Source of the DNA: Rhodococcus sp. ARC_M6 | GTDB lineage: Bacteria; Actinomycetota; Actinomycetes; Mycobacteriales; Mycobacteriaceae | Reading direction: 5' to 3' | Assembly (NCBI RefSeq): GCF_022810305.1 | Contig: NZ_JALGQH010000029.1 | Span: forward strand, 1 to 64,000 | DNA: 64,000 bases | Notes under the pieces: model-generated | Told to the model about the DNA's origin: nothing | The model's database searches: none | Seen by the model: only the letters and a program-made list of their open reading frames with translations | Program-made: the position numbers and the translations under genes | Shown here: positions 52,628 through 61,679 of the stretch, piece after piece | Numbering within the stretch: position 1 is the first letter of the stretch | How the letters are laid out: the number at the start of each line of letters is the position of its first letter

Positions 52628-53493
52628 GCTGACACCTTCGCTTCTGCGCTCAGATGCCCGAGCACTAGGTCGTCCAGAGTTGCGTCGTCGATTGTCCAGC
52701 CAGCAGATCCACTCGGCCTACGACCCTCGACGAGGTGCGCATTTCGTCGGAGCCCCTTGTCGGTATGCACCACTGTGCCGGCGCCCACCACATCCGACGG
52801 ATCCCCGTCACCCACCAATACGTAATGGGCAGAAACCAATTCATCCAACGGACCGGAGAGTCGAGCATTTCCGTCGCCGAGGAGAAGGAGTCGATCCGAG
52901 ACGTCGGCCAGCTCGGAAATGATGTGAGAGGACAGCAATACGGTGGTACCGAATTCCGCGACGTCCTCAAGCAACGAGGACGCGACCGACCGCCTCGCGA
53001 CAGGGTCCAGATCTGCCAACGGCTCGTCGAGGAGCAGCAGTTTCGGCCGGCGTCCGAGCGCTAAAGCCAATGCCACTCTTGTCCGTTGGCCGGGAGAGAG
53101 ATTCTTGGCCTTCGCGTCGAGAGGAACGTCGGCCCGCTCTACCAAACCGAGCGCATACTTCGCGTCCCAATGATCATTGGTGTGTGCACCGAACCGAAGC
53201 AGCTCAGCGACAGTGAATTTGGGGTACAGCGGCTTGTGCTGCGCCAGATACGCCAAGCCCGGACTGATGCCGCCGCGACTCGGTTCCGCGCCGAGCACGG
53301 AAATCGAGCCGTGATCCGGCGCCATCAAACCCACTGCCACATTCATCAGGGTTGACTTGCCGGCGCCGTTCACTCCCACCAGTGCCGTGATACTTCCCGT
53401 CGCCACCTCGAAGGTGCAGGCGTCGAGAACCTTCTCGCGCCCGAAGCGCTTGTCCACGTCTGCCATGGTGAGCGCAGATTCTTGCTCGGTCAT
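52624..53493 (-). CDS. ABC transporter ATP-binding protein
   Basis: The 289-residue ATPase has Walker A GVNGAGKST (residues 40-48), signature LSPGQRTRVALAL, Walker B LLLLDEPLADLDP and the switch His (LLSSHIISEL). The signature has SPGQ in place of SGGQ. It overlaps both neighbours by four bases, so the three proteins are made together. Confidence 0.93.
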   Translation of the reverse strand: MTEQESALTMADVDKRFGREKVLDACTFEVATGSITALVGVNGAGKSTLMNVAVGLMAPDHGSISVLGAEPSRGGISPGLAYLAQHKPLYPKFTVAELLRFGAHTNDHWDAKYALGLVERADVPLDAKAKNLSPGQRTRVALALALGRRPKLLLLDEPLADLDPVARRSVASSLLEDVAEFGTTVLLSSHIISELADVSDRLLLLGDGNARLSGPLDELVSAHYVLVGDGDPSDVVGAGTVVHTDKGLRRNAHLVEGRRPSGSAGWTIDDATLDDLVLGHLSAEAKVSA

Positions 53494-53921
53494 GGTGCCT
53501 CCCCCTCTTCTCCGGATGACTCGGTTTCGGATGACTCTGTTTCGGTGAACTCGCGTTCGAGTTCCATAGCTACGAGCGCCTCGATGTCTGTTCGCTCGAG
53601 GCCGGCGGCCACGGCGTCCGAGACCCAGCGAGACAACTCGGTACGTAGCGCGGTGCTTTCTGCCATCCCCGGCTTGGCCAAGGACTTGGTGACAAATGTT
53701 CCCAAGCCCGGCCTCGGCGTAACCAACCCGTCGCGCTCGAGTTCCTTGTACGCCTTAAGCACGGTGTTGGGATTGATCGCGAGCGCACCCACGACGTCTT
53801 TTGCAGTAGGCAGTCGGTCACCGACCTGTAGGTCGCCGAGACGGAGTGCCTGCTTCACCTGCACAACCAATTGCACGTAGGTGGGAATGCCGGATCGGCG
53901 GTCGATACGGAAGTCGATCAT
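53490..53921 (-). CDS. GntR-family regulator, YtrA subfamily
   Basis: The 143-residue protein has an N-terminal GntR helix-turn-helix (PTYVQLVVQVKQALRLGDLQ, then PTAKDVVGALAINPNTVLKA) and only a short helical C-terminus, as in the YtrA subfamily that lacks an effector domain. It heads the ABC operon and should repress it. A CACTA-N6-TAGTG repeat lies 12 bases upstream. Its acidic tail (FTETESSETESSGEEGEAP) is unusual. Confidence 0.9.
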   Translation of the reverse strand: MIDFRIDRRSGIPTYVQLVVQVKQALRLGDLQVGDRLPTAKDVVGALAINPNTVLKAYKELERDGLVTPRPGLGTFVTKSLAKPGMAESTALRTELSRWVSDAVAAGLERTDIEALVAMELEREFTETESSETESSGEEGEAP

Positions 53922-53932
53922 CCGAACCCTTT

Positions 53933-53948
53933 CACTAGTTCATTAGTG
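53933..53948. promoter_or_regulatory. Candidate YtrA-type operator
   Basis: CACTAGTTCATTAGTG (arms CACTA and TAGTG with a 6-base spacer) lies just before the GntR start, at the likely promoter of the ABC operon. Confidence 0.5.
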
Positions 53949-54024
53949 GAATAGATATTTACCCTACCTTTGCTCACCAGGTCAAGGCCTTTGCCCTTCA
54001 GGTCAAGAGCCGGCACCCCTGTAA

Positions 54025-54165
54025 AGTGCAGATGCCCCGGATTTCCGGGGTGCCACGCTGCTTGTGAAGTCCGGTGCGATCCCGGCACTGTCGACGCAAC
54101 TGTGAAGTCGCCCGGATTTTGACGAGGCGAACGAGTCAGGTCACCCAGCTTCGTGGCGACACGAT
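54025..54165 (+). promoter_or_regulatory. Cobalamin riboswitch
   Basis: The leader holds the conserved cobalamin aptamer core: GAAGTCCGGTGCGATCCCGG, then CACTGTCGACGCAACTGTGA, then GAGTCAGGTCACCC. It lies about 85 bases before the btuF-like gene. Several GC-rich hairpins follow up to 54225 and probably form the expression platform. It should turn down the downstream uptake operon when B12 is plentiful. Confidence 0.9.
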
Positions 54166-54249
54166 GGTCCTCGGACGAAGGACGCTCGTGCAGCCCAGCC
54201 TCCTGGCCGCGCCGCATGGCGACCTTTATCCACTATTGGAGGGGTGGCT

Positions 54250-55197
54250 GTGAGCAGTCGGCCGACACGAACGTTCCGATCGATTTTTGCTGCGCTGGCG
54301 GTGAGTACAGCCCTGTTGGCGGGCGCCTGCAGCAGTTCGACATCCGACGCTCCCACGACGACGGCAGCCTCCGACGGATCGTTCCCGGTGACGGTTGCAT
54401 CCGGTTCCACCGACATCACCATCGAGACGCGTCCGCAGTCGATCGTCTCCCTGAGCCCCAGCGCCACCGAAACACTGTGGGCCGTCGGTGCCGGCGATCA
54501 GGTCAAAGCCGTCGACAATCAGTCCGACTACCCTGCCGGAGTTCCCGTCACAGATCTGTCGGGCTTCGCTCCCAACGTCGAAGCCATCCTCGGCTACGCG
54601 CCCGATCTGGTCATCGCCTCCGACGACATGAACGATCTTGTCTCCGGATTGAAGAAGGCCAAGGTTCCGACGCTCTTGCTCCCCGCAGCAACAAGCATCG
54701 ACGACGTCTATTCGCAGATCGAACTGGTCGCGACAGCGACGGGCCACAAGGATGCCGGCACGGATGTCGTCAGCGATATGCGCACCAAGATCGATGCGGC
54801 GGTTGCCGGAGTTCCGGCACGGCCACAGCCCCTGACCTACTTCCACGAACTCGACTCCTCGCTCTACACCGTGACCAGTACCAGCTTCATCGGGAAGATC
54901 TACGGCCTGTTCGGAATGAAGAGCATCGCCGACGCGGCCAATCAGGGCGATTACCCGCAGCTTTCGGCGGAGTTCGTGGTCCAGGCCAATCCTGACCTGA
55001 TCTTTCTGGCCGATTCCCAGTGCTGCGGTGTCACCGCGGAAGCTGTTGCAGCACGGCCGGGTTGGAACGGCATGAAGGCTGTGACCGGAAATCAGATTCA
55101 TGTGCTCGACGAGGACCTTTCCAGCCGTTGGGGACCCCGCGTCGCCGACCAGGTCCAGGCTGTTGCCGCCATCGTGGCGCAGGTTCCGACGGTCTGA
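54250..55197 (+). CDS. btuF: Cobalamin ABC transporter substrate-binding lipoprotein
   Basis: The 315-residue product has a signal with lipobox (STALLAGACSSS) and a class III binding-protein fold (PQSIVSLSPSATETLWAVGA, then FAPNVEAILGYAPDLVIASD). Its position behind a cobalamin riboswitch and before BtuCD-like genes points to cobalamin or a corrinoid as ligand. The GTG at 54250 is preferred over 54244 because GGAGGG then has normal spacing. Confidence 0.9.
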   Translation: MSSRPTRTFRSIFAALAVSTALLAGACSSSTSDAPTTTAASDGSFPVTVASGSTDITIETRPQSIVSLSPSATETLWAVGAGDQVKAVDNQSDYPAGVPVTDLSGFAPNVEAILGYAPDLVIASDDMNDLVSGLKKAKVPTLLLPAATSIDDVYSQIELVATATGHKDAGTDVVSDMRTKIDAAVAGVPARPQPLTYFHELDSSLYTVTSTSFIGKIYGLFGMKSIADAANQGDYPQLSAEFVVQANPDLIFLADSQCCGVTAEAVAARPGWNGMKAVTGNQIHVLDEDLSSRWGPRVADQVQAVAAIVAQVPTV

Positions 55198-55205
55198 GTT
55201 CCCTG

Positions 55206-56240
55206 ATGCCAAAAGCTGGTCTCGCGAACCACCGGATCGCCGCTCTTGTCGGTGCCGCACTCATTCTGTGTGCGTCACTGCTGATCGGTGTTCTGGTGGG
55301 TCCGGCCGGTCTGACTCCTGATCGAGTCATTCTCGAACTGCTCGACGGCATTCCGGGCGTCCACATCGATTCCGGTCTCACCGTTCAACAGCAGGCCATT
55401 CTGTGGCAGATCCGACTTCCCCGAGTTGTCCTGGGCGCGTTGGTCGGAGCGATGCTGGCGGTGGCCGGAGCCGCCTACCAAGGTGTGTTCCGAAATCCGT
55501 TGGCAGACCCCTACTTACTGGGCGTATCCAGCGGCGCCGGTCTAGGTGCAACGCTGGCCATCGTCTCCGGCGGCGCACTGGGCATGTTCGGAATTCCCAT
55601 GGCCGCCTTCGCCGGTGGCGTGCTTGCAGTATTCGCAACCTACGCGCTCGGACGCAGTATCGGCGGCGCCCAGAATGCCGTGGTCATCATTCTCGCGGGT
55701 GTTGCGGTTGCAGCCTTCACCAATGCAGTGCAAACCTTTGTGCAGCAACGCTTCGACGATTCACTGCGCGAGGTCTATACGTGGCTGCTCGGCGGATTGT
55801 CGACGGACGGTTGGTCAGAGGTTCTGGTTGTCATTCCCTACGTCGTGCTGGCGTCTGCTGTCATTCTTGTTCACCGACGGGTGCTCGACGTCATGGCTGT
55901 CGGCGACGTGGAAGCCGCCAGTTTGGGCGTGGATCCGGCTCGGTCGCGGCTCATTCTGGTGCTTGCCGCCACCCTCGGAACGGCCGCAGTGGTCAGTGCC
56001 AGCGGCCTGATCGGCTTTGTGGGAATTGTTGTTCCCCATGCAGTTCGACTTGTCGCCGGACCCTCGCACCGCCTGCTCCTGCCGCTGTCCCTGATGCTGG
56101 GCGCCGCGTTCCTCGTCCTCACCGACGTAGCCGCGCGCACCTTGATGTCGCCCGCTGAACTTCCGATCGGTGTCGTGACAGCCATGATCGGTGCGCCGTT
56201 CTTCCTGTTGGTCCTACGCCGCAGCCGGGTATCGGCATGA
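55206..56240 (+). CDS. btuC: Cobalamin ABC transporter permease
   Basis: The 344-residue FecCD-type permease has about ten membrane helices with family motifs LWQIRLPRVVLGALVGAMLA, NPLADPYLLGVSSGAGLGA and GFVGIVVPHAVRLVAGPSHR. It begins eight bases after the btuF stop and overlaps btuD by four bases. It would form the channel for corrinoid import. Confidence 0.93.
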   Translation: MPKAGLANHRIAALVGAALILCASLLIGVLVGPAGLTPDRVILELLDGIPGVHIDSGLTVQQQAILWQIRLPRVVLGALVGAMLAVAGAAYQGVFRNPLADPYLLGVSSGAGLGATLAIVSGGALGMFGIPMAAFAGGVLAVFATYALGRSIGGAQNAVVIILAGVAVAAFTNAVQTFVQQRFDDSLREVYTWLLGGLSTDGWSEVLVVIPYVVLASAVILVHRRVLDVMAVGDVEAASLGVDPARSRLILVLAATLGTAAVVSASGLIGFVGIVVPHAVRLVAGPSHRLLLPLSLMLGAAFLVLTDVAARTLMSPAELPIGVVTAMIGAPFFLLVLRRSRVSA

Positions 56241-57025
56241 CGACGCCCGCAGTACATTGCCGAGGCCTACGAGTGATGCTCGGCGGCAAGGACGTAGTCG
56301 ACGGCATCGATCTGGATGTCTCCCCGGGCGATTGGGTAGCCGTGGTCGGCCCCAACGGCGCCGGCAAGACAACGTTGATGCATGCCTTGGCCGGGCTGAT
56401 CGTTTCCACCGGTGAACTCACTGTGTCCGGTCGCAGCCCTCGGAGTTCTTCTCGTAAAACTATGTCCCAGGTTGTCGCCTTGATGCCGCAGCGGCCGGTG
56501 GTACCGGAAGGCGCAACGGTCACCGAGCTTGTCGCGCTGGGCCGTACGCCGTATCTACGACGCTTCGGCACCGAGACGTCCGCCGATCGCGCCGTGATCA
56601 ACAACGTCATCGAGCGCCTGGACCTCACTGCTTTTGCCGCTCGCCGCGCAACCGAACTTTCCGGTGGAGAACTCCAGCGCGTGGTTCTGGCCCGCGCCCT
56701 CGCCCAAGAGCCCAAGGTGTTGCTTCTCGACGAGCCGACCAGCGCCCTCGACATCGGGCACCAGCAGCAGGTCCTCGACCTCGTAGAGGCAATGCGGCTG
56801 TCCGACAACATCACAGTGATTGCCGCAATGCACGATCTCACTCTCGCCGGGCAGTACGGGCAGCGCATCGTGTTGCTCAATCAAGGCCGAGTCGTGGCCG
56901 ACGGAACACCGTCCGACGTTCTGCGCGCAGACCTTCTGGGCGAGGTGTACGGCGCCCGCGTGGAAGTTCTCGATCGACCGAGCGGACCCGTTGTTGTACC
57001 GATCCTCCAGAAGAATGCCCGCTGA
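56237..57025 (+). CDS. btuD: Cobalamin ABC transporter ATP-binding protein
   Basis: The 262-residue ATPase has Walker A VGPNGAGKTTL, signature LSGGELQRVVLARALAQ, Walker B VLLLDEPTSALDIGHQQ and switch His (AAMHDLTLA). The sequence is typical of FecCD-partner ATPases. The stop overlaps the start of the fusion gene by one base (TGATG), tying uptake to cobinamide salvage. Confidence 0.94.
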   Translation: MTTPAVHCRGLRVMLGGKDVVDGIDLDVSPGDWVAVVGPNGAGKTTLMHALAGLIVSTGELTVSGRSPRSSSRKTMSQVVALMPQRPVVPEGATVTELVALGRTPYLRRFGTETSADRAVINNVIERLDLTAFAARRATELSGGELQRVVLARALAQEPKVLLLDEPTSALDIGHQQQVLDLVEAMRLSDNITVIAAMHDLTLAGQYGQRIVLLNQGRVVADGTPSDVLRADLLGEVYGARVEVLDRPSGPVVVPILQKNAR

Positions 57026-58344
57026 TGGAGCTGGTTATGCTCGGCACCGGCGCTGCGGATGGCTGGCCGAACCCGTTCTGTACGTGTGAATCCTGCTCCT
57101 GGGCTCTGAAAAATGGTTCCGTCCGAGGCCATACCGCGGCGCTGTTGGACAACCAGATCCTTGTGGACTGCGGACCCGAAGTACCGCGTGCCGCTTCGCG
57201 ATACGGCAGAACCCTCGCCGGTGTCTCACACATTTTGCTGACCCACTCACATCCCGATCACCTGGGCCCGATGGCACTACTGTTCCGGTCTTGGGCCTCT
57301 CGCACCGAACCGCTTCAGGTTCTCGGACCGGCCGACGCTCTTGATCTCTGCCGCGATTGGGTAGGACCGCAAGACCCGGTCACCTTCGTTCCACTCGTTG
57401 CCGGGCAGTCGATAACGCTGGACAAGTATGTTGTTCACGCTTTGGCTGCGACTCACGAAGTGCCGACGTTGTTGTACGACATCACCGACACAGACGGAAC
57501 CCGAATCTTCTGGGCAACCGACACCGGTCCACTTCCCGAGACGACCATCGCCGCAATTGCAGAAGCGGACTTCGACGCCCTCTTCCTCGACGAAACCTTC
57601 GGAAACAAAACCGATCACGACACCGGGCACCACGACCTGCCCAGTTTCGCTCGCACCGTCACAGCACTACGCGACAATGGCGCCGTCACAGACCGAACCG
57701 ATGTCCTGGCCGTTCACCTGGGACACCACAACCCACCGCTGCCGGAACTCACTGAGACTCTGAGCTATTCCGCCGCAAGGACAGTGCCTGACGGAGCCGT
57801 ACTGCGGCTACGGATGCCAGTACCGCATCGCACCCTGATCACCGGTGGCGCCCGCGCGGGCAAGTCCACCTACGCAGAAAGTCTGCTTGCCTCCGACAAA
57901 CACGTCACCTACATCGCCACCGGAGATCCCGACGACGACGATCCCGACTGGACCGACAGGATGGCGTCGCATCGCGCGCGGCGGCCGGCTACCTGGACGA
58001 CAGTCGAAACCAGTGGTGTGTGCGAAATACTTTCCGGTGCAACCGAACCTATTCTCTTCGATTGCCTCGGCACCTGGTTGACTGCGCGCATGAACCGACA
58101 TGACGTGTGGGCGAGCGGCGATACCACTGCGGTCCACACCGATATCGACCAGCTTCTGAAATCCTGGGTAACCTGCCCAGTTCGGATTGTTGCCGTCACC
58201 AACGAAGTTGGCAGCGGAGTGGTGCCGGAAACCAAGTCCGGCAGAATGTTCCGCGATCTACTCGGAATTCTGAACGCTCGGATCGCTGACGCTTCCGAGT
58301 CGGTCGTACTTCTGACAGCGGGCGTACCCACCCGACTTCGCTGA
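57025..58344 (+). CDS. cobU: Fusion of PhnP-like metallo-beta-lactamase fold and CobU
   Basis: The 439-residue protein has two domains. Residues 1 to about 265 form a metallo-beta-lactamase fold with HSHPDH (His74, His76, Asp78, His79) and a C-x-C-x2-C zinc site at Cys19-Cys21-Cys24, as in PhnP phosphodiesterase. Residues about 268-439 form CobU, adenosylcobinamide kinase and phosphate guanylyltransferase, with P-loop GGARAGKS (274-281) and the HRARRPATWTTVE motif whose His316 is the expected GMP acceptor. It ends the B12 uptake operon. The lactamase domain may process cobinamide derivatives or nucleotide-loop fragments before CobU; that role is inference. Confidence 0.92.
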   Translation: MELVMLGTGAADGWPNPFCTCESCSWALKNGSVRGHTAALLDNQILVDCGPEVPRAASRYGRTLAGVSHILLTHSHPDHLGPMALLFRSWASRTEPLQVLGPADALDLCRDWVGPQDPVTFVPLVAGQSITLDKYVVHALAATHEVPTLLYDITDTDGTRIFWATDTGPLPETTIAAIAEADFDALFLDETFGNKTDHDTGHHDLPSFARTVTALRDNGAVTDRTDVLAVHLGHHNPPLPELTETLSYSAARTVPDGAVLRLRMPVPHRTLITGGARAGKSTYAESLLASDKHVTYIATGDPDDDDPDWTDRMASHRARRPATWTTVETSGVCEILSGATEPILFDCLGTWLTARMNRHDVWASGDTTAVHTDIDQLLKSWVTCPVRIVAVTNEVGSGVVPETKSGRMFRDLLGILNARIADASESVVLLTAGVPTRLR

Positions 58345-58347
58345 CAC

Positions 58348-59133
58348 TCAGATAAGACCGGTGAGTCGACGTGCGCAGTCGAACAGGAACCCCACCAATT
58401 CCCGGTCGTCCGGTGTAACGCGCTCGAACGATCCCTGAATGCACAATCCTCCGGCTACCAGGTCCGCATGATCCCGAACGGGTACCGCCAACGCTGATCT
58501 TCCGATTCGACATTCCTGAATCTCGAATGCAAACCCTTGCAATCGAACCGAGCGCAATTGCTCGGCAAGTTCGTCTCGATTGTGAATCGTGAACTCGGTG
58601 AGGCGGCGCAGTTCCAGATCGTCGAGAATCCGCTCGTCGTACGCGAGTAATAGTTTGCCCAACGCATTCGAGTGAATGTTCTTCGACAGCGTGGTTATCC
58701 CGATGATCTCGTGATCCGGATCCTTGTCGACAAATCTCAATCGGCCGGCGTTGAACGAGGCAACATGCAACCCGTAGCGCGTGTGAGTGCGCATCTCTTC
58801 AACCTGATCATGCAAGGAAGGTGACGGACCACTGGCCGAGGCAGCATGTGATGGCTCAGCCGTTCGCCGACCCAACGCAAAGCCGGATAGATCCGGTACC
58901 CGCACAAGAAATCCTTCTGCCACCAACAGATTCAACATGCGATACGCGGTAGCCGACGGCACGCCGGTGAAGGTCGCAATCTCCTTTGCCGTTGTCCCCG
59001 GCCCCAGATGAGCAACCGCTTCGAGCATCCCGAGGGCCTTCTGAACTGCTCGGGGTTGCTGACCACTGAAGTGGGCGTCTTCAGTGGTCCGATTGCCGAC
59101 TCGAGTGCCGGCGGTGGCCCGACCGATGGTCAC
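58348..59133 (-). CDS. IclR-family regulator, amine-dehydrogenase locus
   Basis: The 261-residue protein has the IclR winged helix (TTAKEIATFTGVPSATAYRM) near residues 45-70 and an effector domain (LHVASFNAGRLRFVDKDPDH, NALGKLLLAY, CRIGRSALAVPVRDHADL). The GTG at 59133 overlaps the permease stop (GTGA) and is preferred over a long arginine-rich upstream extension. Its operon lies divergent from mauEDAB, so it is the probable switch for the locus. Confidence 0.88.
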   Translation of the reverse strand: MTIGRATAGTRVGNRTTEDAHFSGQQPRAVQKALGMLEAVAHLGPGTTAKEIATFTGVPSATAYRMLNLLVAEGFLVRVPDLSGFALGRRTAEPSHAASASGPSPSLHDQVEEMRTHTRYGLHVASFNAGRLRFVDKDPDHEIIGITTLSKNIHSNALGKLLLAYDERILDDLELRRLTEFTIHNRDELAEQLRSVRLQGFAFEIQECRIGRSALAVPVRDHADLVAGGLCIQGSFERVTPDDRELVGFLFDCARRLTGLI

Positions 59134-60668
59134 TCTCTCTGCTCCGGCAGGCCGTTGCCGAATACAGACCGATCCGGAACCAGGTGTGGCCGACCATCGC
59201 CGTCGATGAGAAGTGTGCCTGTTCCCGGCAGTAGATCCACAGTCTCGATACTGTCGAAAGCACCCACCGCCCGAAGGCTTTCCGGCCGAACGCGCCGGAG
59301 AATCGCGCTCCAGATCGTTCCGGATGCGGCAACTGTGGCTACGGCAATCACCAAAACCCACACCCCGTGAGCTACCCCGTCAACAACGATGTAGACCAGC
59401 AACCCAGCGCCCGCAGCACTTACCGACAAGGCGCACAGACGTGTCGGCCACGTGTGCTCACCGATTCTGCGCAGAAACTTCCAAGACGCGAAGGCCACCA
59501 ACGTGTATGCACAGACCAGTGCAGTTTCCACCACTCCGTCGAAGAATCCCGAATCGTCGCGGACCGCGTCGGAGAATACAAGCACGCCAACCGTGCTCAC
59601 AGACACAAACGCGATGACGGCAACGTACGGGGTTCGGAATCGGCGGTGCATCCGCGCGAGCGACGACGGCAGTACCCGCTCGACTCCCATCGAGTACAAC
59701 AATCGCGAACCTGCTTGCGCGCAACCGAGAGTGCAAGCCAACCATGAACACGTCATGCCGATCTTCACTGCCAGCACAACTCCCGGGCCGGCGCCCGATG
59801 CCGTCCCCTCGAAGTAGGCACCGACGATCGTCGCTCCGTGCCCGGTCATCGCTGCCCAGGCGGCAAACACGAACAGGACCCCGCAGATTATCGGCGAAAT
59901 CAGTACTGTGCGAGTGACGGTAATCAACGGACGCTTCGATTCGGGCCCGAAGAATGCTGCGCTCTCGAATCCGGCCATGCTCAGTACGGTCAGCATCGCC
60001 AAGAACGGGACAGCGCTCAACGACGGATTCGGAAGCGCCACAGTAGTTGCCGTGTCGGTCCGAGTTGCCAGCATCACTGCGATGATCAGGATCAGCGAAC
60101 AGGCTTCGACAACCAGAATCGCGCGGGTGGCAAACCGAACTCCCCGTACCGCGATCCAGGCGACGGTGCCGGCAATCAGAATCGTGACGATCCCGGCCGG
60201 AACTGGTCCTTCGAGCTGTGGACCGACAATCGAAATCGTGTCCAGCAGACTGGGAACTGCTTGCGAAAACACGGACACCGAAATGCCGAGATACCCCAGC
60301 ACCAAGGCAGTTCCGGCTGCCAGCGCAGCTTTGGTACCGGATCCCTGAAAGACAAAACTGTAGAGTGAACCGGCAGCGGCCAACCTGCGAGTGAAGTGCG
60401 TAATACAGAGCGCAACAAGAAATACCGCGGACGTAGTTGCAGCAATGGCAACCAACCCGACATACCCGGGGCTGTACGTGATCATCCAGAACGCAATGAA
60501 GACCATCCCCGTAGCGGGTGCGATCGTCGACAAGGACTGGCCGAGAAGGTCAATCGGCGTCAATCGGCGCCGCCCCAGACCTCGTAAGGGCGAGTACACC
60601 GGATCGCAGTCCTGGTCGGCACTTTGAGCCCGCACGATTGCCGCCCGCAACGCCGCAGTCACCGCCAT
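59130..60668 (-). CDS. APC-family amino acid/amine permease
   Basis: The 512-residue protein has about 12 membrane helices of the APC superfamily (LLGQSLSTIAPATGMVFIAF, GFESAAFFGPESKRPLITVT, GSRLLYSMGVERVLPSSLAR). The residues and length fit amino acid or amine transporters. Its start faces the mauE operon over a 375-base gap, and its stop overlaps the IclR gene. Import of the amine substrate, or of an amine-derived product, is the natural guess. Confidence 0.88.
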   Translation of the reverse strand: MAVTAALRAAIVRAQSADQDCDPVYSPLRGLGRRRLTPIDLLGQSLSTIAPATGMVFIAFWMITYSPGYVGLVAIAATTSAVFLVALCITHFTRRLAAAGSLYSFVFQGSGTKAALAAGTALVLGYLGISVSVFSQAVPSLLDTISIVGPQLEGPVPAGIVTILIAGTVAWIAVRGVRFATRAILVVEACSLILIIAVMLATRTDTATTVALPNPSLSAVPFLAMLTVLSMAGFESAAFFGPESKRPLITVTRTVLISPIICGVLFVFAAWAAMTGHGATIVGAYFEGTASGAGPGVVLAVKIGMTCSWLACTLGCAQAGSRLLYSMGVERVLPSSLARMHRRFRTPYVAVIAFVSVSTVGVLVFSDAVRDDSGFFDGVVETALVCAYTLVAFASWKFLRRIGEHTWPTRLCALSVSAAGAGLLVYIVVDGVAHGVWVLVIAVATVAASGTIWSAILRRVRPESLRAVGAFDSIETVDLLPGTGTLLIDGDGRPHLVPDRSVFGNGLPEQRE

Positions 60669-61043
60669 GCCTCACCGTCCATTCTCCGCCGTTGAAGAAC
60701 GGCAGCGTGTTCAATATCCAATTCTTCTTGCGGGCATATCTCCGATGTCGGTCAAATTAGTCCGCCTATGTTTCCGGACGGTTTCCACCGTGGCGCGCAG
60801 TGCTGATCCAAGTGAGAATCCGCACGACAGTTTCAGCATCGGCAGATACCGCCGGACGCTCGTCGAACCTGATGCTCCAGCAGAATATGTATCGCTACCT
60901 GCATATTTGCCCATTCTCATCCAAGAAATGCAATCCCACTTGCAACTCCCCCGGACGTATCCCCACCGAAGCATGTTCGCCGTAGAACTCGTACAAGATG
61001 TGTCCCACACGTCACTGCTACTGCCGAGAAGAACGGAGGAATC
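60669..61043. other. Divergent promoter region permease/mauE
   Basis: This gap holds one clear palindrome (60688-60703). An open plus-strand frame from 60667 to 61062 looks non-coding: poor composition and an overlap with mauE. I see no other feature. Confidence 0.5.
60688..60703. promoter_or_regulatory. Candidate IclR operator
   Basis: GCCGTT-GAAG-AACGGC is a perfect palindrome 20 bases before the permease start in the divergent region. Position suggests the binding site of the IclR protein. Confidence 0.45.
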
Positions 61044-61634
61044 ATGGACTTCACCGTCGTAACCGCCTCAGCGATCATCGGATTTGTCCTGCTGCTTGCC
61101 GGCATCCCCAAGCTGACGGACCACGAAAGTGTTGTGCGTTCGATACGTGGCTACAAGATCCTGCCAGGCGTGCTCGAAGCTCCGGCGGCACGAGCACTCC
61201 CAATTGCCGAAACCGCAGCAGGAATCCTTCTGGTGACGGGGATTGCCCGGCAGTGGGCGGCCGGAGCTGCCGCAATCATGTTCACGTCGTTCTTTCTCGG
61301 GCTCACTGTCAACCTTCTCCGTGGTCGCCGAGACCTTGACTGTGGTTGCTTCGCTTTCGGACTCGGCGAGATTCCGCGCATCGGATGGTTCCATGCGGTA
61401 CGTGCCGGAATCCTTGCCGTTGCATCGGTGGCAACTGTTGTGATCGGGAGTTCAGCGACAGTGCCACTTCAGGCTGCTGGTTCGGCCCTCGCCCTCCTCC
61501 TGGTATTGGCGGGCGTCGCAGCCGCGCAGATCCGATCTGTCGTCCATCTCGGAAGACGCCCGGTCGACGACTACCTCTCCGGCGCTTCCATCCGCTTGCG
61601 GGCAGCGCAAGCTACCTCGCGTAACGGCGCTTGA
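61044..61634 (+). CDS. mauE: MauE-like membrane protein
   Basis: The 196-residue protein has about five membrane segments and the MauE/DoxX pattern: IIGFVLLLAGIPKLTDHESV at the start and the DCGCFAFG cysteine pair after the third helix. In methylamine users MauE and MauD are needed to export and disulfide-bond the cysteine-rich small subunit. GGAGG precedes the ATG. It opens the mauE-D-A-B operon. Confidence 0.9.
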   Translation: MDFTVVTASAIIGFVLLLAGIPKLTDHESVVRSIRGYKILPGVLEAPAARALPIAETAAGILLVTGIARQWAAGAAAIMFTSFFLGLTVNLLRGRRDLDCGCFAFGLGEIPRIGWFHAVRAGILAVASVATVVIGSSATVPLQAAGSALALLLVLAGVAAAQIRSVVHLGRRPVDDYLSGASIRLRAAQATSRNGA

Positions 61635-61679
61635 CCTACACCCTCTCACCACTGACTGCGCAAAGGCAGGACTATTGCG

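Noticed and set aside
60667-61062. 131-codon frame between permease and mauE
   Set aside because: Poor composition, no ribosome binding site, and it runs into mauE; treated as promoter region.
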